Assembly: GCF_047663525.1 (NCBI RefSeq)
Contig: NC_092600.1
Span: forward strand, 3,530,001 to 3,594,000
Reading direction: 5' to 3'
DNA from: Anas platyrhynchos
Lineage: Eukaryota > Chordata > Aves > Anseriformes > Anatidae
DNA length: 64,000 nucleotides
Numbering within the stretch: the first letter of the stretch is position 1; each line of letters starts with the position of its first letter. Below are positions 11,801 to 25,200 of the stretch, piece by piece. Both the position numbers and the translations under genes were made by a program. The notes beneath the pieces are model-generated. The model did no database searches and was not told where the DNA came from. It worked only from the letters and a program-made list of their open reading frames with translations.

Positions 11801-14800
11801 TCAGGTCCAGTCCTACCTCTGCATACCGGCACCTCTCCTCTACCTGCTCAGAAACAGGTGCAGATGCTGAGAATGTAAAGCCGAGTCCTTCTGATCTATC
11901 ACGGCTGAAATGTCTATAAACACCTTGAGTCTCTCTGGAGAGCTCCGTGCCTGCCAAACTCTGCAGCTTACCAGCACGTCTCATTAGATGTTGTGCTTTC
12001 CATACAACCCCCCTCCCGCAGCCCGTGATTATGTGAGAACTGCCAGAAAAGTCTGTTTAAAGACCTCAGTACAGCCTCAGTGCTGAAGGAGAAAGAGTAG
12101 ATGGAGAAACTCTAATTTAATTAAAAAGTTGAAAACCTTTAACAACTTTTAAAGTATCCTCAAGATTCTGAGCCTGTCTATGACTTTTTTTTCCAGAGTT
12201 GGCTGTTATCAATATTGAGATATTATCAGAAAATACTTGATACTTTACTTTTTATATTAGTATTCCAAGCCCATGTATTGCTCAGGTGAAATCTGCTGAG
12301 CATTAACCATCAGGATCTGTGTTTTATGGCTGAAATAAATCTGATTAGAAAACAGAAAGAAAAAGTCAGTAAAACTAACAGCATGAATGGCCACATCTTC
12401 ACTGGCTGAAACAGGATGCTTACAGGAGTCAAGTGTTGTTTTCAAGTAGAAATATACGTGTTGCAGAGCTGATTAATTTGTGTGTGTCATTTAAAATGGA
12501 TCCAGGCTATTAATTAATTAGTAGATATCCTTTGTGTGTGTGCATGTGTACGTGAATGTGTTGAAAGGATGGCAAGGTACTGGATCTAGAAGAGCTACAA
12601 TGATATAAGAGGGACAATGTTTTCTTGTATTTTAATTGTAACAGAAATTGCATTTTCATTTCCCTCTGGAGGTCTGGGTCTCATACAGGATGTTTTGGGG
12701 GTTGCACAGCTGCACAGTGTCATCCGTCACAGGACATGGACTTTCATAGGTGGCAAGAGGATGGAGAGGACAGGAGAGGTCCCTCTGGACCAGAAGCACA
12801 GCAGTGAAGGCCACCCACCACCTGGCTTTCACAATTTTACTGTACGTTTTTTCCCTCCAGGCTGAGGAATGTTCTCCTAGCCCACAGGTACTGTATCCAG
12901 GATTGTGTATGTTGTAGTTGTCATTGGGATCAGGAATTTTGAAGCAAACATCCCAATCAGCTTCGCTTGCAGCAATTTGGCTTGTGCCATGGAGTTGAAC
13001 TGGATGGCTTTTGGAAGACACTGGACCAGGTGATGTGCTCCAGCTCACCTAAATGCTTGGTACTGGGACAGGTAACCCCTGAAAACACATAGCATGGACA
13101 GATGCAGTTGTAGTCAGTAACCACAGACATGCTCACCCAGCTATAGAAAGCACCCAGCTCATGGTTAGCCAGTTCTCCTTTCCAAAGCAAGGTCATTCTT
13201 GTCAATACCAATCAGAGATTTTTATTTGTTTGTTTGGTTTTTCATTTTAGGGACTTTTGACCATTCATCTTCCCATCCCCTCTCTCCTCCCTACAGGTCT
13301 ATACTTTGTGCAGTTGCTTTTCTCCTGGGCAAGAACGTGACTTCATGGCAGGCAGAAACGCTGACCCACTTGTCTTCTGCTGCAAGCATCCATCAAACCC
13401 AGCCTCCGAGTCCCCTGGAGTCTTAATTTTCCTCTTGACAGCAAAGACAAATGACCCCCTCAGGGATGTTTGCTCATGTCTACCCAAAGTTTCCATGACG
13501 TTTCTTGAAGATGACCTGTTTTTTAAACACAAATGGAGTTTTCTTTCTGCTGTCACCTACAAGTGTGAAGGCAGAGTCAGGCTTGTTTTAAGAAAACCTT
13601 AAAGTGCCAATCCCCAACACATCCTCCTTCTCTTCTCTCTGCTTTGGGCTTCTTACAGTTCCTAGACGTTGCCAGCTGTAATACTTTTCACTCTTTTGGG
13701 GTTGTCCTGTGCAGATATGGTGATATTTCATTTGCAGTAAAACAACCAAAAGAAAATATTTATTCCAGTATTTTTCCAATCCACCAGAAGGTTTTTTTTT
13801 TTTTTTTTTCCATATCACAGTGAAATCTGATTTTTTTTTTTCCTGTCCTGTTCTTTCTTTCCTCTGCAAGGCTTTCCCAGCACCATGCCACCAGCTCCCA
13901 AGTATCTCAAAGCAACTTCTTTTCCAGTAATGCCACCTGTGAGCAGAGTGAAGCAATAGCCACAAGCCTGCCAGACCATCTCCTACTCATGGGCACGTTA
14001 ACCTCTGCAAAACAGCACTTTACCACCCCTTCTCCTTCTCCCCAGCCCCACTGAATACACCTGAACTCTGAGTGCCACGAGCTTGCTGCAGACTTGGGAA
14101 GGCAGGCAGAAAACACAAGCAAATATCTGGTTTTGTCATTAAAGTCTGCACTGGAAGGATGCAGAGAAATAGGGACAAAGCAACTTAAATTCCCCAGTTT
14201 TCTAGTTCCAGAGATCTTGTCTTTGTAACTGCAATACATCTTTTTAATATAGCTCTTGGCAAAAATGTGCTTCCCTTTATTTCCTTCCTCGCAGAAACTA
14301 AAAAAAACCCTGTAGCATCATGCATGAGGTCTTATACCGGGAAACACCAAGCGCTGCGAGGAGCACTGCCAGCCCTGGCTGTAATTAAACCCCCATAAAA
14401 ATGAAGACGCTTTCTGGCCAGAATCATCCTGGTGCTGAAAGAGGGAAGAAAGCAGTTGTGGCTTTCCAGTTTCCCTTGGCACGAGGATTTTCCAACCAGC
14501 CTGGCCATCGCAGGGACGGGAAGGTCAGCGCCGGACCACCTGCGTGCTGGCTGTGCTCGGCGAGTCCCTCCTGGCACCCCCGTTTCCAAACACCACAGAG
14601 CAGCTTTGAGATTGCACAAAGTCTTTTTCCTCTCTGGAACGAGCTCTTTTTTCACATGAAATCTGTGTGATCCAGGCACGCCACGCCGCGAACCCTTTTT
14701 GGCTATTCAGTGCAATCATCACATCCTGCAGAGCTGTGATTTTCTGCGTGCGTGGAAAAGGCGTCTCAAGCCCACCGCTTTGTCCTGCTGGTGTATGTGG

Positions 14801-17800
14801 CTGCTTAATAGATATTGGATAATTTAAACAATCCACATGCCATAACGTGCTCCAAAATGTTTAGTTGAGTGTCCCCGAATTTGTTGTGCTTGTTTATCCT
14901 TCCATTTGTTTTGAACATAATCGTTCTTTGACTTTGCCCTGTGCCTTTCAGCATTATTTTATGGAAATTCCAATTTCCCTTCCTGAAAGAAACCCTGATG
15001 ATAATGAGAGGCTTCAAGCTTTTCAAACAAAAAGGCAGTTTGAGTCAATTCTGCGTTTTGCTTTTAATCAAAACTAGTTGTGTGCATTTGCACCACAATG
15101 CTCCATATGGGCTTGGTTGCTGGCATTCAGCAAAGGGCAGGGGCAACTGAGAAAGCTCCCCATTTTTCAAAGCTTTAAGGATGGCCTTGCAAAAGTGTCA
15201 TTTGTCAAATGTCAAATTTTCCAGAAAAAAAAAAATCCCTAGAAATGTGTTGTGGAATCACAGAGACAAATTCCCACATGGGCAGAGCAGCCCAGCAGCA
15301 CTTACCTGCAGGGAGAGAGTGGGAAATAGGAAACGGGGAGGTTTTAATGGACCCTAAAAGGTTTTTTCATGATGCTTTATCTGGATATTGGTCTTCCGCT
15401 TTAGCTGTGATTCATTTTTCAGGCACACCATTTTGACTCAATTTATACAGGGTCTACAACAAATAAGAAGGAAAACAAGCTACGGTCCATTAATCTGGAC
15501 ACCTAGTTGCAATTCTGAAGTGCCTAAAACACTTGGAAACAGACCTAAAACTTTTACTGGTCCCCACTTTGGACCTGAGCTCACAGAACCCCCTTCACAT
15601 TAATTCCAGTCAAGTCACACCCAGGAGGGGGTATCCGTGGACGTGCAGTTTTAGGACCGGGTCCCTGGTTTTGAGCACATTAATAGCACCCAGAAGGGCT
15701 GTGGTGCTCAGACTTTGCAGGTCTGCTCTGCAGAGCATGAACAATTAGGAGGAATGGGGACGGCGAGTCACAAGCATCCCTGGACGTGCTGTCATGAGTG
15801 GCTGTGCAAGTTCTGCTCAGGAAGGATTTATTTCCACTCATTTTGGTCTTGTGGCTGTGAGAGGCTTGCGAAACCTTTCACCTTCTTTCCCTGGAGTCAT
15901 ATATATTTTATGAGAAATTTAAGAATTACCTCTTATTAAAATGTGGATAGTGTAATTACCAATAAAAAGCAGATGTTATGGCATGACTAATGCTTAAAAA
16001 TGTGTATGTAGCAAGCACAACATAGCAGCACATCCAGGCTTTTCAGTAAGATAATAAAAGTTGTCTTTGTTGAAACAAACTGGCCAAGTCGCAGAGGTCT
16101 GAAGTTGGAGGGAAATCATTACGGAAAACGCTGAAAGGCTCCACAAAAGGGCAGCTTTGCTCCCACTGATCTCAGGAACAAAATGTGACTCCAGAAAGCA
16201 AAAATGCAAGGCAAAATGACCCTGTTCACCTTGCTCACATCAGGAGGCATCTGAAAAGGTGTCCTGCTACAAGCACCGTGCCTCGCCGTGCTGAGAGCAT
16301 CCTTCCCCTAAAAGCCATAATGAGCTGTAATTAGTGAACTCCCCGACACCTCAGGCACCTCTCAGGGGGTCGATAACCCACCTGCAGCAGTCAAGGTCAT
16401 TCCCTTGGCCCCGTCCCAAGGATTTTGGCAAGGCAAATCCGCCTAGGCTGACTTTTGAAACTGGAATGCTCCAACATCGTGTAAATTGAGTTGTGCAGCA
16501 ACTCCTCCAGCAGCCCCGGGGTTCACAGACTTTAGCCGTGCTCGCAGATTCCTCTCCCTTCCTTCCTGGCAAGTTTGCAAAGGAGCATTCCCAGCGCAGA
16601 CAGAGGGGCTGTTTTTCAGGGTGTGGGCATCAGTTTGGGGGCATAGGAAGGATTTGTGCCTTGTATGGGGGTTGAAGGAAGGGGAGCAGGGGGCCAGGAC
16701 ACCCTGCAGCCAGGGGCCGGTGCTTACCCCTGCCTTCTGCCTTCACATCCCAGGCCCTTGAGTCCTTCTCTGTCCCAACCCATGCTGTACCCACAGCCTG
16801 GTGATTCAGGGTGCGCTGGAGGCAGCAGAAACTTTTTCCTTAAGACACTCCCATGCTCATTATTCTCTCCTATTTTTCTCTACACATAGGTGCTGTATTT
16901 CAATTAAAAATAAATAAGTCCTCAGGCTTATTCTTGGCACAGCAGTAGTGCCAGCTCACTGGGAAAACCTGCCATGCTCCAGCCACACCGCGCACGGGTA
17001 TGCCCGCAAATGGGGCAGCTGCGGGCACAGGAGCCAAGGGACCGCTCCTCTCCCCTTTGATGATTTTTTGTGTTGGCTCGTACCAGCATTAGGTCTGTCA
17101 TTTTGCGAAATGGAACTAAGACATATGCATAAGCAGCCCCGACAGCAATTAGTTCTGGCAGAATTTTTGTGGTAATGAATTTCAATGAAGCTGGGATTTT
17201 GGGTGCCTGAACACTTCATTAGCTGCTGGTATATCATCCTGATGCAGTTGAGAAATCACATTATAATAAACCACATTTTCCTGCAGGCAGCAACAAGGAT
17301 AATAAATGGGATGAATAATAATATAGCCCATTCAAAATCGTCTCTGGGCTTTAGAGCTCTGGAATTTTGGTAAATAGATCAAACACTATACGGGAATGAG
17401 TCTCATTCTGAATTTCTCAGTTGCTCAGGTATTTATGAGAATTTTTAATGTATTGTCAGAGAAAGTGCTCCACTCTATTTCACTTGCCAGTTAAACACTG
17501 AAATACATACACGCTGATACAGTAGAGAAAAGGCAGCTGTCATTTAGCAAAAAAATCTTAAAACTTAATGGAGAAAAAAATAGATTAGAACTATTTCAAT
17601 GTGAATTATCAGGAAGTAGACGTCTGTTTCTACATATTTACAGCATATATATATATATATATATATTTAAAGTATGGAAATATATGGCTTTTGAAAGTGC
17701 CTTGAAAGGCACAAGTGAAGCATTCCCCTGCTTCCTTCTACGTTTATAAAACAAAGAAAGCAGCATTATTCGGTCACAGCAAAGTCAAATTTGTACTTAT

Positions 17801-20651
17801 CACTGTCTTGCAGTGATTAGTATGAAAATGAAAAAATGTATGAATCTGTTACTATTTCTGTTGTAATTTATCCTTCCAAATGAGTCGCTCTGGATGGTGG
17901 TTGCTGGCTGGGAGTCCCTCAAATGGGCTCTGTAGCACTGGTGAAGAAGGTGGAGGACCAGCCACATGTGGCCCTGGGGTGATTTCATGCATTGCCTCTG
18001 GGCTCTTCCTGTGGGATTTTCATGTTCAGTGGGCTTTTGGCGATGTGAGGACTGTAAAGCATAAGCAATAATAAAAGAGGTATTTCTGGACTGTTTTAAG
18101 CATTGAATTAACATTAAAACAAAATGAGCTTCTCAACCTTGCCTTAATGCTGTGCCCGTTTGCAATTCCTGCGCTGTTACAGGGTTTGTCCCATTGTGGT
18201 CTCCTCTGTGCTCATGGTGCTGGGCAGTCTTTTTGTGCTGCCTTTTCGTCACACCAGAGCCTGATGCCTTCAGTCACTGAAGGGATAGAGAGGAAAATTT
18301 ATGTATCCAGAGGGAATTGAAAACAAAATAAATCCTTCTTTTGAAATCTCTCGGAAAATGGGAGCTGTCCCTGGATAAAATCCATACGTGCATTTTCATA
18401 ATAAAAATTTCCTCCCAGATCAGACCTATGATTTCTGTGGTCTTTGCTGATGAACTCACCCTGATTCACTATTCCTGGAACCTGGAAAAAGATGCCCTTT
18501 TCATTTCGAGTGAGTGTGTGGAGAAAGATCAGAAATGCAAGGAGGAGTAAACCCCTCATCAGCCTCATCTGCCCCTAGCCAACTAAGAACTGATGAGTTT
18601 CACCAAGAGATTTCATCTGTGGGCCAAGTAAAGAAGTGTCTAGACTGTCATCATTACCAGCAGATTGCAACACATTGTTAGCTGGGTGGTTTCAAGTGGA
18701 CTTTTTCCTCATTTTTCTCCTTTAAGCTATCATCTTAGCTATGAAACTGGGAACTAGGATTGCCTATGTAAGAATATGAAAAGCAAGTAGCAGAAATGTT
18801 AAAAGAGTTTTCCAGACTAAATGATGTCTTATAATGGTGTGCTGACTGGGTAAAAGTGGGTGTCCTGGGCCCCCTGTCTCTTCTTTCTAGTTGTATGTAA
18901 TAGCACCAAGCCAACAGCCGTGGGCAAACAAACAAACAGAACAAAACAAAACTAGGAGAAGAACTGATTTGTTTCCAAAAGGAGGGATTTCTATGTATGA
19001 TGGAAGTAATATAACCCCAAATCCAAGAAGAGATCATTTATTAGGGGTTATCTCAATAGTTTTTTTTCTCTCTGAAAGGGATAAAAGCTTCTTTAGAAGG
19101 AAGCCAGCCCACCTGCGAGCATCTCAGTAAACCCAGGATACCCACAAAACCATACTGGCATGGAGAAGGAGGTCAGTTCTGCCAGCTGGGAGTGGGCGGA
19201 AGTTGTTCCCCCTTTGTGATGCTGCTCTGGAACTCCATCACCACAGGAACCAAGCAGAGTGGGATGATGCTCTCCCCACAGGCTTCTCCAGTGCTTCTTG
19301 GATAACTGGTAACCATAAAAATACCCTTTATCTCTCCCTTGGGAACCCTTGGGTTAGAGTTAGGTTACCCAAATGTGCAGATTAAGGTTCATTTGAATGA
19401 GACCTTTGTAAGAGATGTTTAAAATACTAAAAAACTTAGAGGCTGATCTTTTGATAAGAAGCAAATCTGAAGAAAGTCAATGCAGATGGGGAATTTATAA
19501 AACCAGAGTAGCAAACAGCTAAGTGCAGACAATTTTTCTGGAAGCAAAATGTTTGTATATGTTTATAACAGTACGATGATATTTTTTTTTTCAATGAAAT
19601 AGGTTCTTATAATAGTAATGACATGATAAACAGACTTCTCAATTGATAGAACTGAAGCTGAATTTAAACGTCAAGCTCAAAGTCTCTCAAAGCATTGAAT
19701 TGCATGTGCCAGTTTGGGTTATATAGAAAAATCAAAAAGAAAATATCTGAGGGAGAAAAGGGCTAAAAGGGCTGTGTTTTGTTTTGTTTTGTTTTGTTTT
19801 GTTTGTTTTTAGGGTCTACCCAGATTTTAATGTTCTTCCATTTCCAGAATGCTCACAAGCACTGCTGATCTACCAAGATCTTTAGGAGAGCATAAATCAG
19901 ACTAAATAGCCCGTGGGAGCCCCATTTCTTTGGTTTGGAATCTGTCAAGGAAACTCATGCAGTCAGATGTAAGTTTAACCTCAAATCAGGTACAAATGCT
20001 GTCTCTGCAGGCCATGGTTTTGGACCATGCCAAACAGTAGTCTGTAAAAAATTAGATGACAGAGGTTGGACATTGGGTTTTAATTTCTGGAGCCTGCTTA
20101 TTGCTACCCTTCATCAGCACAGGTTAAACACGAAACAGCCCATGTCAAGTGCTGAAGACTGCTTGAGAGTGTAATAGATAACTCAGTATGTAATTGAAAA
20201 CTCTACTTTAGAAACTGTTTTAAGACTCAAAAAGAAAGCTGAAATATTTTTTACATCCCAACTACCTTTTGACACTAAAGCTTTTTAAGAAAATACTAAT
20301 GTTTGCAGGTGTTCAAATGTTTTAGCTGAAGATGCAATTTTGCATCACAAAGTGGCTTTGATGGGAAATTTCTGACCAGCCCTCTGTTTATCTTAAGCAG
20401 CTTGTGGCAGAGAGGTGAGACCAGGTGCAGAAACTAGCAGAAATTGCAGATAATCAACCAAATCCTAATAATCCTCAGGGCTAGTTTTTCCAGTCCTATA
20501 GTAGGCCTCACTATCATTTTGTAGTGGCTGATGTGCCATGTCTTGGATGGCTAGCAGAACAGATAAACATTGGTAATGAATTTTATTAGTGACTCTTGCC
20601 CATCAGTAGCTTAATTTTAGCATGTTTTGATCAAAACCAAATATCTTTCAG
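8845..20651. other. Gene-poor intergenic sequence with simple repeats
   Basis: No recognisable protein-coding exon or RNA gene is seen. It contains poly-T tracts near 13793-13812 and 13831-13842, a TA microsatellite at about 17645-17668 and a GTTTT array at 19776-19810. Frames of 171 codons (11355-11870, +) and about 130 codons (12656-13048, -) have no recognisable motif and sit in ordinary-composition DNA. AT-rich, motif-dense patches such as 9400-9860 and 12100-12520 may be noncoding regulatory elements, but nothing decisive is visible. Confidence 0.55.
19776..19810. repeat. (GTTTT)n simple repeat
   Basis: Five perfect GTTTT units are followed by a degenerate GTTTGTTTTT end. Confidence 0.9.
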
Positions 20652-22275
20652 GGAATTCCAGGAGATTTGGAGACAGGGGATGAAAACACTCCCTCACTGC
20701 CTGGCCCAACTGTCCTTGACAATGTCTTGCCAGCTGAGGACAGTCCTGAAGATTTGAATACCAAACTCTCACTTTGCAGCGAGCAGCCACCCCCAGATTA
20801 CATGGTGCTTTGTCTTGAATCTTTTGTTTTGATCTTTGTTTTGATCTTTTGCCCTACTACAGAACATCTCAGGTCTTTATGGGCCCATCTTCCTTCCTTG
20901 CCTTGCAGATCAACACAGAAACAGAACTAAGCTTTGACGATGGCAAGGTTGATCACGAGCAGGAGGAGAATGAGGATTATTCAGCCATCTCCACAGGATA
21001 TTTTCCATATTACAGAACATGTGAGAAGCATATTGTCCAGCCACTCACATGTGGCATGAACGCAGAGGACAAGAAGCCTGATAATGACTGGAAAGATGAA
21101 AGAGAAGGTGAATGCGCAGAGGATGGTGGAGATGTTGAGAAGGTGAATTGGGGGAAAAATCCTTCCCAGAGACTGGGCAGTGAGGGAATGCTCCATCCTC
21201 GTCCAGCCTTGGTGCCTCCTGCTTGCCCTGGGCCTAGCTGGCCTTTCCCATGGCACCGGTATCAGTGCCTGGGCAAGGCCCCTCTGCTCCTTCATCCACT
21301 GAGCTGCCTCTGAGGGGTGCTTGTCCCTCCCCAGAGACTCTTTCAATGTCTAAGTGATTAAATTGTGTTAACTATCTGCAAATGAGGTGAAATGAAAAGT
21401 TTAATGTTTCTGAAAGGAGTGGGGAATGAGAAAAAGAGGTCATCACACCTCACACCATACAGCCTCCCAAAGCTAGGCCCTTCAGAACAAAATAATGAAT
21501 TGTGCTCTGAAAACATAAAACAAGAATAGATATCTGACAGGGAAGAGACATGACCCAGCCCTGGAAAGGCTGCTGTCCAAGTAGCCCCCTGAAACAACCC
21601 CATGGACCCCACACCAGCTCTCTGGGGACTCTTGGCTCTGAATGAGTTCTGTTCCACTGCTGGATCCCTGAAGGCAGTGCAGTGCCCTCTGCCACCTCCT
21701 TGCAGCCAGGAGAAAATCGATGCAGGATTTTCTAAGGTGTTCTGGGAGGTCTTAGCCCTTGGGGCAGCCAACCCACCTGCTTCTCACTCAGAAAAATCTT
21801 GTGGATTTTTATTGATTAACATTCCCATTGAATAGATGTTCACCCCCCGCTTGGAGGACGCACAACTCTAATGATCTTTCCAAAGCGTTGTCCCTGTTCT
21901 TCCACGTATTCACAACCTTAGCTCCTGGTGTCCTATATGTGTTTCTTTCAGACCACCCCACCAAGTCTGGAGACAGACAAGAGGGCACTTTCCTCCATGA
22001 GCACTGCAGAGCCAACATCCCATGAGCTCCTAAGGGACCGTGCCTCTGAAAAGTGCCTGCCAGCCACCTCCTTCCCCAGCTGGCTGCTGGGCCTGCACCA
22101 GCCCTTTTCTTGTGGCGGGTATTTCCCTTACTACAGGACAGAAGGAGAGCTCTGCATCAGCCCGGCTCTGTGTGACAGGTTTCTCACCAGGATAGAGATG
22201 TTGGAGAATGAGGAGGGAGGACAAGAGGGAGAAACCAGAATTTGGAATTTTGGTGCCAGCTGCTTGGTGTGCTGA
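20652..22275 (+). CDS. Possible unrecognised spliced gene with duplicated GYFPYYRT motif
   Basis: Three open blocks are flanked by plausible splice sites and keep one phase: 20652-20804 (acceptor CTTTCAG, weak donor GTGCTT), 20909-21142 (acceptor CCTTGCAG, donor GTGAAT) and 21952-22275 (acceptor TTTCTTTCAG, ending at TGA). Together they give about 236 residues. The first block is acidic and proline-rich and ends PPPDYM. The second is strongly acidic. The second and third each contain GYFPYYRT (20996-21019 and 22117-22140), followed by a similar Cys/Ile/Pro pattern. I do not recognise the family. Repeated tyrosine motifs in an acidic setting would suit a receptor tail or adaptor, but that is conjecture. 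No start codon or 5' exon is assigned. The first donor is poor, so a chance ORF cluster or decayed gene remains possible. Confidence 0.4.
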
Positions 22276-25200
22276 GAACAAAGCAGCGAGTTTGTCAGCA
22301 AAAGGCAGAGACTGATTCAATGCGGGCACAAATGAGAAGTTCTTGAAAACTACAACCACATGAACATCTGCATGAGTACAGAATAAAAATGATCCTCCTT
22401 TTGAAAACGACAGCAAGTGAGAAGCTGGGCTGTGAATGACAGCAGAAAGCAACAGAGAGGGAAATGCCTTGCTTGGGGGAATCCAGATCTATTTGCTCTG
22501 CAAAACACGGCAGAGGAGGAGGGTGCAGATCAGAACTGTTTTATTGTGGCTGATCCCAAAGGCTGGAAGCTCACTTGAGAACTACTTCTGTCCCAAGAGT
22601 AGGGTGGAGAGCTGGGTATGTCTCAGCCAGGCTGACCCCTCCTGGTAGCACTCCTTTCGCCGTGCTGGGCACTGATTCCTGATCCTCCTGCAGCACCCGG
22701 CTCCTGCTGGATGGGGTTCAAATACAAATTTTGTGCAACTGCACTCAAGACCAAGTGACAGAGGTGACCACGGAGATGAACAAGAGCAAATGCCTGTGTT
22801 TACAAAGAGGAAAGAAAGTAAACCCACCTACAAAGACATTAAATGATTTGCAAATGGAAAATGTCCCTTTTATTTTTTACCTGTGCCGTCAGATTGCCCA
22901 GTACGAACTATCCTTTTGCCAGGGCCAATGGTGACCTGGTCATGGGAACCCCTGACAGCTGTGAAACAAGTGAATTGAGAGTGCCAGTACAGAAGGGATG
23001 TGCAGCCATGGGAAATGGCCAATGGGAAAAAATAAGAATTATTTAAATCTAAGCTGCTTGGAGGAATTAAGCGGAGACATAATTTCCAGTAGGGATTGGG
23101 AAATACATTTCCTCTCCCCTCCACTACAATCCTTCCATTGTATTAATGGCATCTGTTAGACAACAGTCATACACAGGAGAAAAAAAAGCATTTTTATTTA
23201 AAATCTTTGTCAATAAAACTTTTTGAACACATTTCCATTATGTCTGTCTTCATTTCACTTGCACAGTCTGTAATGAAAATGCTCTTGATTACTTTAATAT
23301 GTGCAACCACGGGCTTCTATAAAACATCAGTTTTGACTCTGGAAGACTGGACAACGGCATCCAGCAGCAACTTGACTTTGGTGAAGCTTCACTGATTTAC
23401 ACCAGATGAGGATCTGTCCAAAAAAGCCCAACTCAATGTTTTCTTTGCAATTGTGAAATATTGCAACATACTGTCCATACTGCCAACTATGTCACCTCTT
23501 TGAGACACCACACAAGTTGATGAAACATGTCTTTTTCCTATTCCTGCTATGTGTGTGGACACTTTCTCTTCAAAATAGACACATTTACTCCAACCATGAA
23601 ATTCAGTGCATCTTTGAGTGCTTCTGTAATAATTCCATGTTTGTAGCAGTAAACTTAAATACCTCTCTTTAGAGGTCTGCAGCCTGCAGCTAAATGTACT
23701 GATGTTACCTATTTTCTCTCAGTGATCCAAGAGGTAAAACACATTGTTTTTGTCTATTTCACATCTCCATAGTTAGACCAGTTTTCTTCATGGGTGCATG
23801 TGGCACTGAGATGGGAAAGGCTACAGCCTTGTAAGCCACCTTACAATTTGGTTTATGATTTCTGCCCACTGCACTTGAGTGTTTTTGACAGGTAGGGAAG
23901 GGATTTTGCCTCGGTGCTGGGAACCACCAGAGGACAGGAGCTTTGACCCTGGTTTTCCTGCTCTGCACCGCTCAGTATAAACCCCGAAGCACCACTGCTA
24001 GGCAGCAGCTCATATATCCCACAGTGGACATGAGCTTGGTGCTGTTACAGGAAACCTGGGGTCAGCCAGACCGGTGACAATTCATCCCAACGTCCACACG
24101 CAGCTGCCTGGCTTGGAAGTGGAATGCAAGTGGAGCAGCCAGCGTGCTTTTCCCACCTGCATCCCAACCTGGTGGATACCGCAACATTGTCCTGCCACTC
24201 GTCCTCTTCAGTCATCGCCTTCTCACCAAATAACAAGAAAAATCAGGCTCTGGTTGAACTGAGTCAGGCTGTATGAAATAGCTTCTGGTTTTAAGCACAA
24301 AGGCGTACGTGTTGGGAACTTTGAAAGGAGGCCATACAAAATACTGTGGGATCATTTCAATTCAAGGGATTGAGTAGAGGAGGGGGGGAATACTGCCTGA
24401 AAATGGGGTGTGATTTGTTATGAGAATATTAAATTCAGCCTTTCTATAAATTCAACATATTAAAATAGTTCACACTATGTAATATCAAATCCACAAATCT
24501 GTCTTCCTTCCATTACATAAAAACTTCTCTCTATTGGCTGTACTTGATAATTTATGGGAACAACAAACATCTGAAATCAAGGATTTGGGAGATGAGAATA
24601 TTACATGCTTTACCCTTCTGGATCAGAAAAGCCTAGTTTTAAGCAAATGCCAGCAAATATATCATATGTTGCCATCTGGAAATTGGAGCTGAACAAACCT
24701 CACAATTTTAATATATTTTCCATCCAGCTTTGCTCTGAAGTAAAAAGGAAAGGATGGGAGGCAGCGCTGGAAGTTTCTGTGATTCTCTCTAAGGCTTACG
24801 CTGCTTTATTACTTTTCCACATAGTTAACATCCTGTACACAGACAGCAAATGATTTTTCTCAAACTGCTCGGTGGATCAGATTGCTACCTTCGAGAGGAC
24901 ATCATGTACCTTTGCCCCAAGAGAGGTCCCCGTCAGCTGGCAATAACAAACCGTTGAGTTCAGCTGAGTGTACTGATAATGTATTTCCTTTCATCTCTCT
25001 ATTTGAAAAATTCATAATTATTGCTCTAAACCCTTAGTGCTTCAATGTTACTGGTCTTCTAGAGTCTGGAAAAACAATCCGCAATTACTTTGATGCATGC
25101 TGTGTAGTCTTCATTGATCCCATTTAAGCTTTTAATCTCATGAATTCACAAAGTTAATTCATAAAACAAACCAAACAAACCACAGCAAAATATGCCCTTT

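Noticed and set aside
11355..11870. 171-codon ORF
   Set aside because: No motif, unusual mixed composition and no splice context. Probably chance.
18419..18509. Possible 91-nt exon (CCTCCCAG acceptor, GTGAGT donor) encoding a beta-rich peptide upstream of the 20.6-kb ORF set
   Set aside because: Single block with no phase-compatible partner found and no recognised domain. The splice motifs alone are too weak.
18891..19127. Open frame with a short hydrophobic run (LLGVISIVFFL) that could be a membrane segment
   Set aside because: The run is too short for a transmembrane helix and lies beside an ACAAA-type simple tract. No supporting exons.
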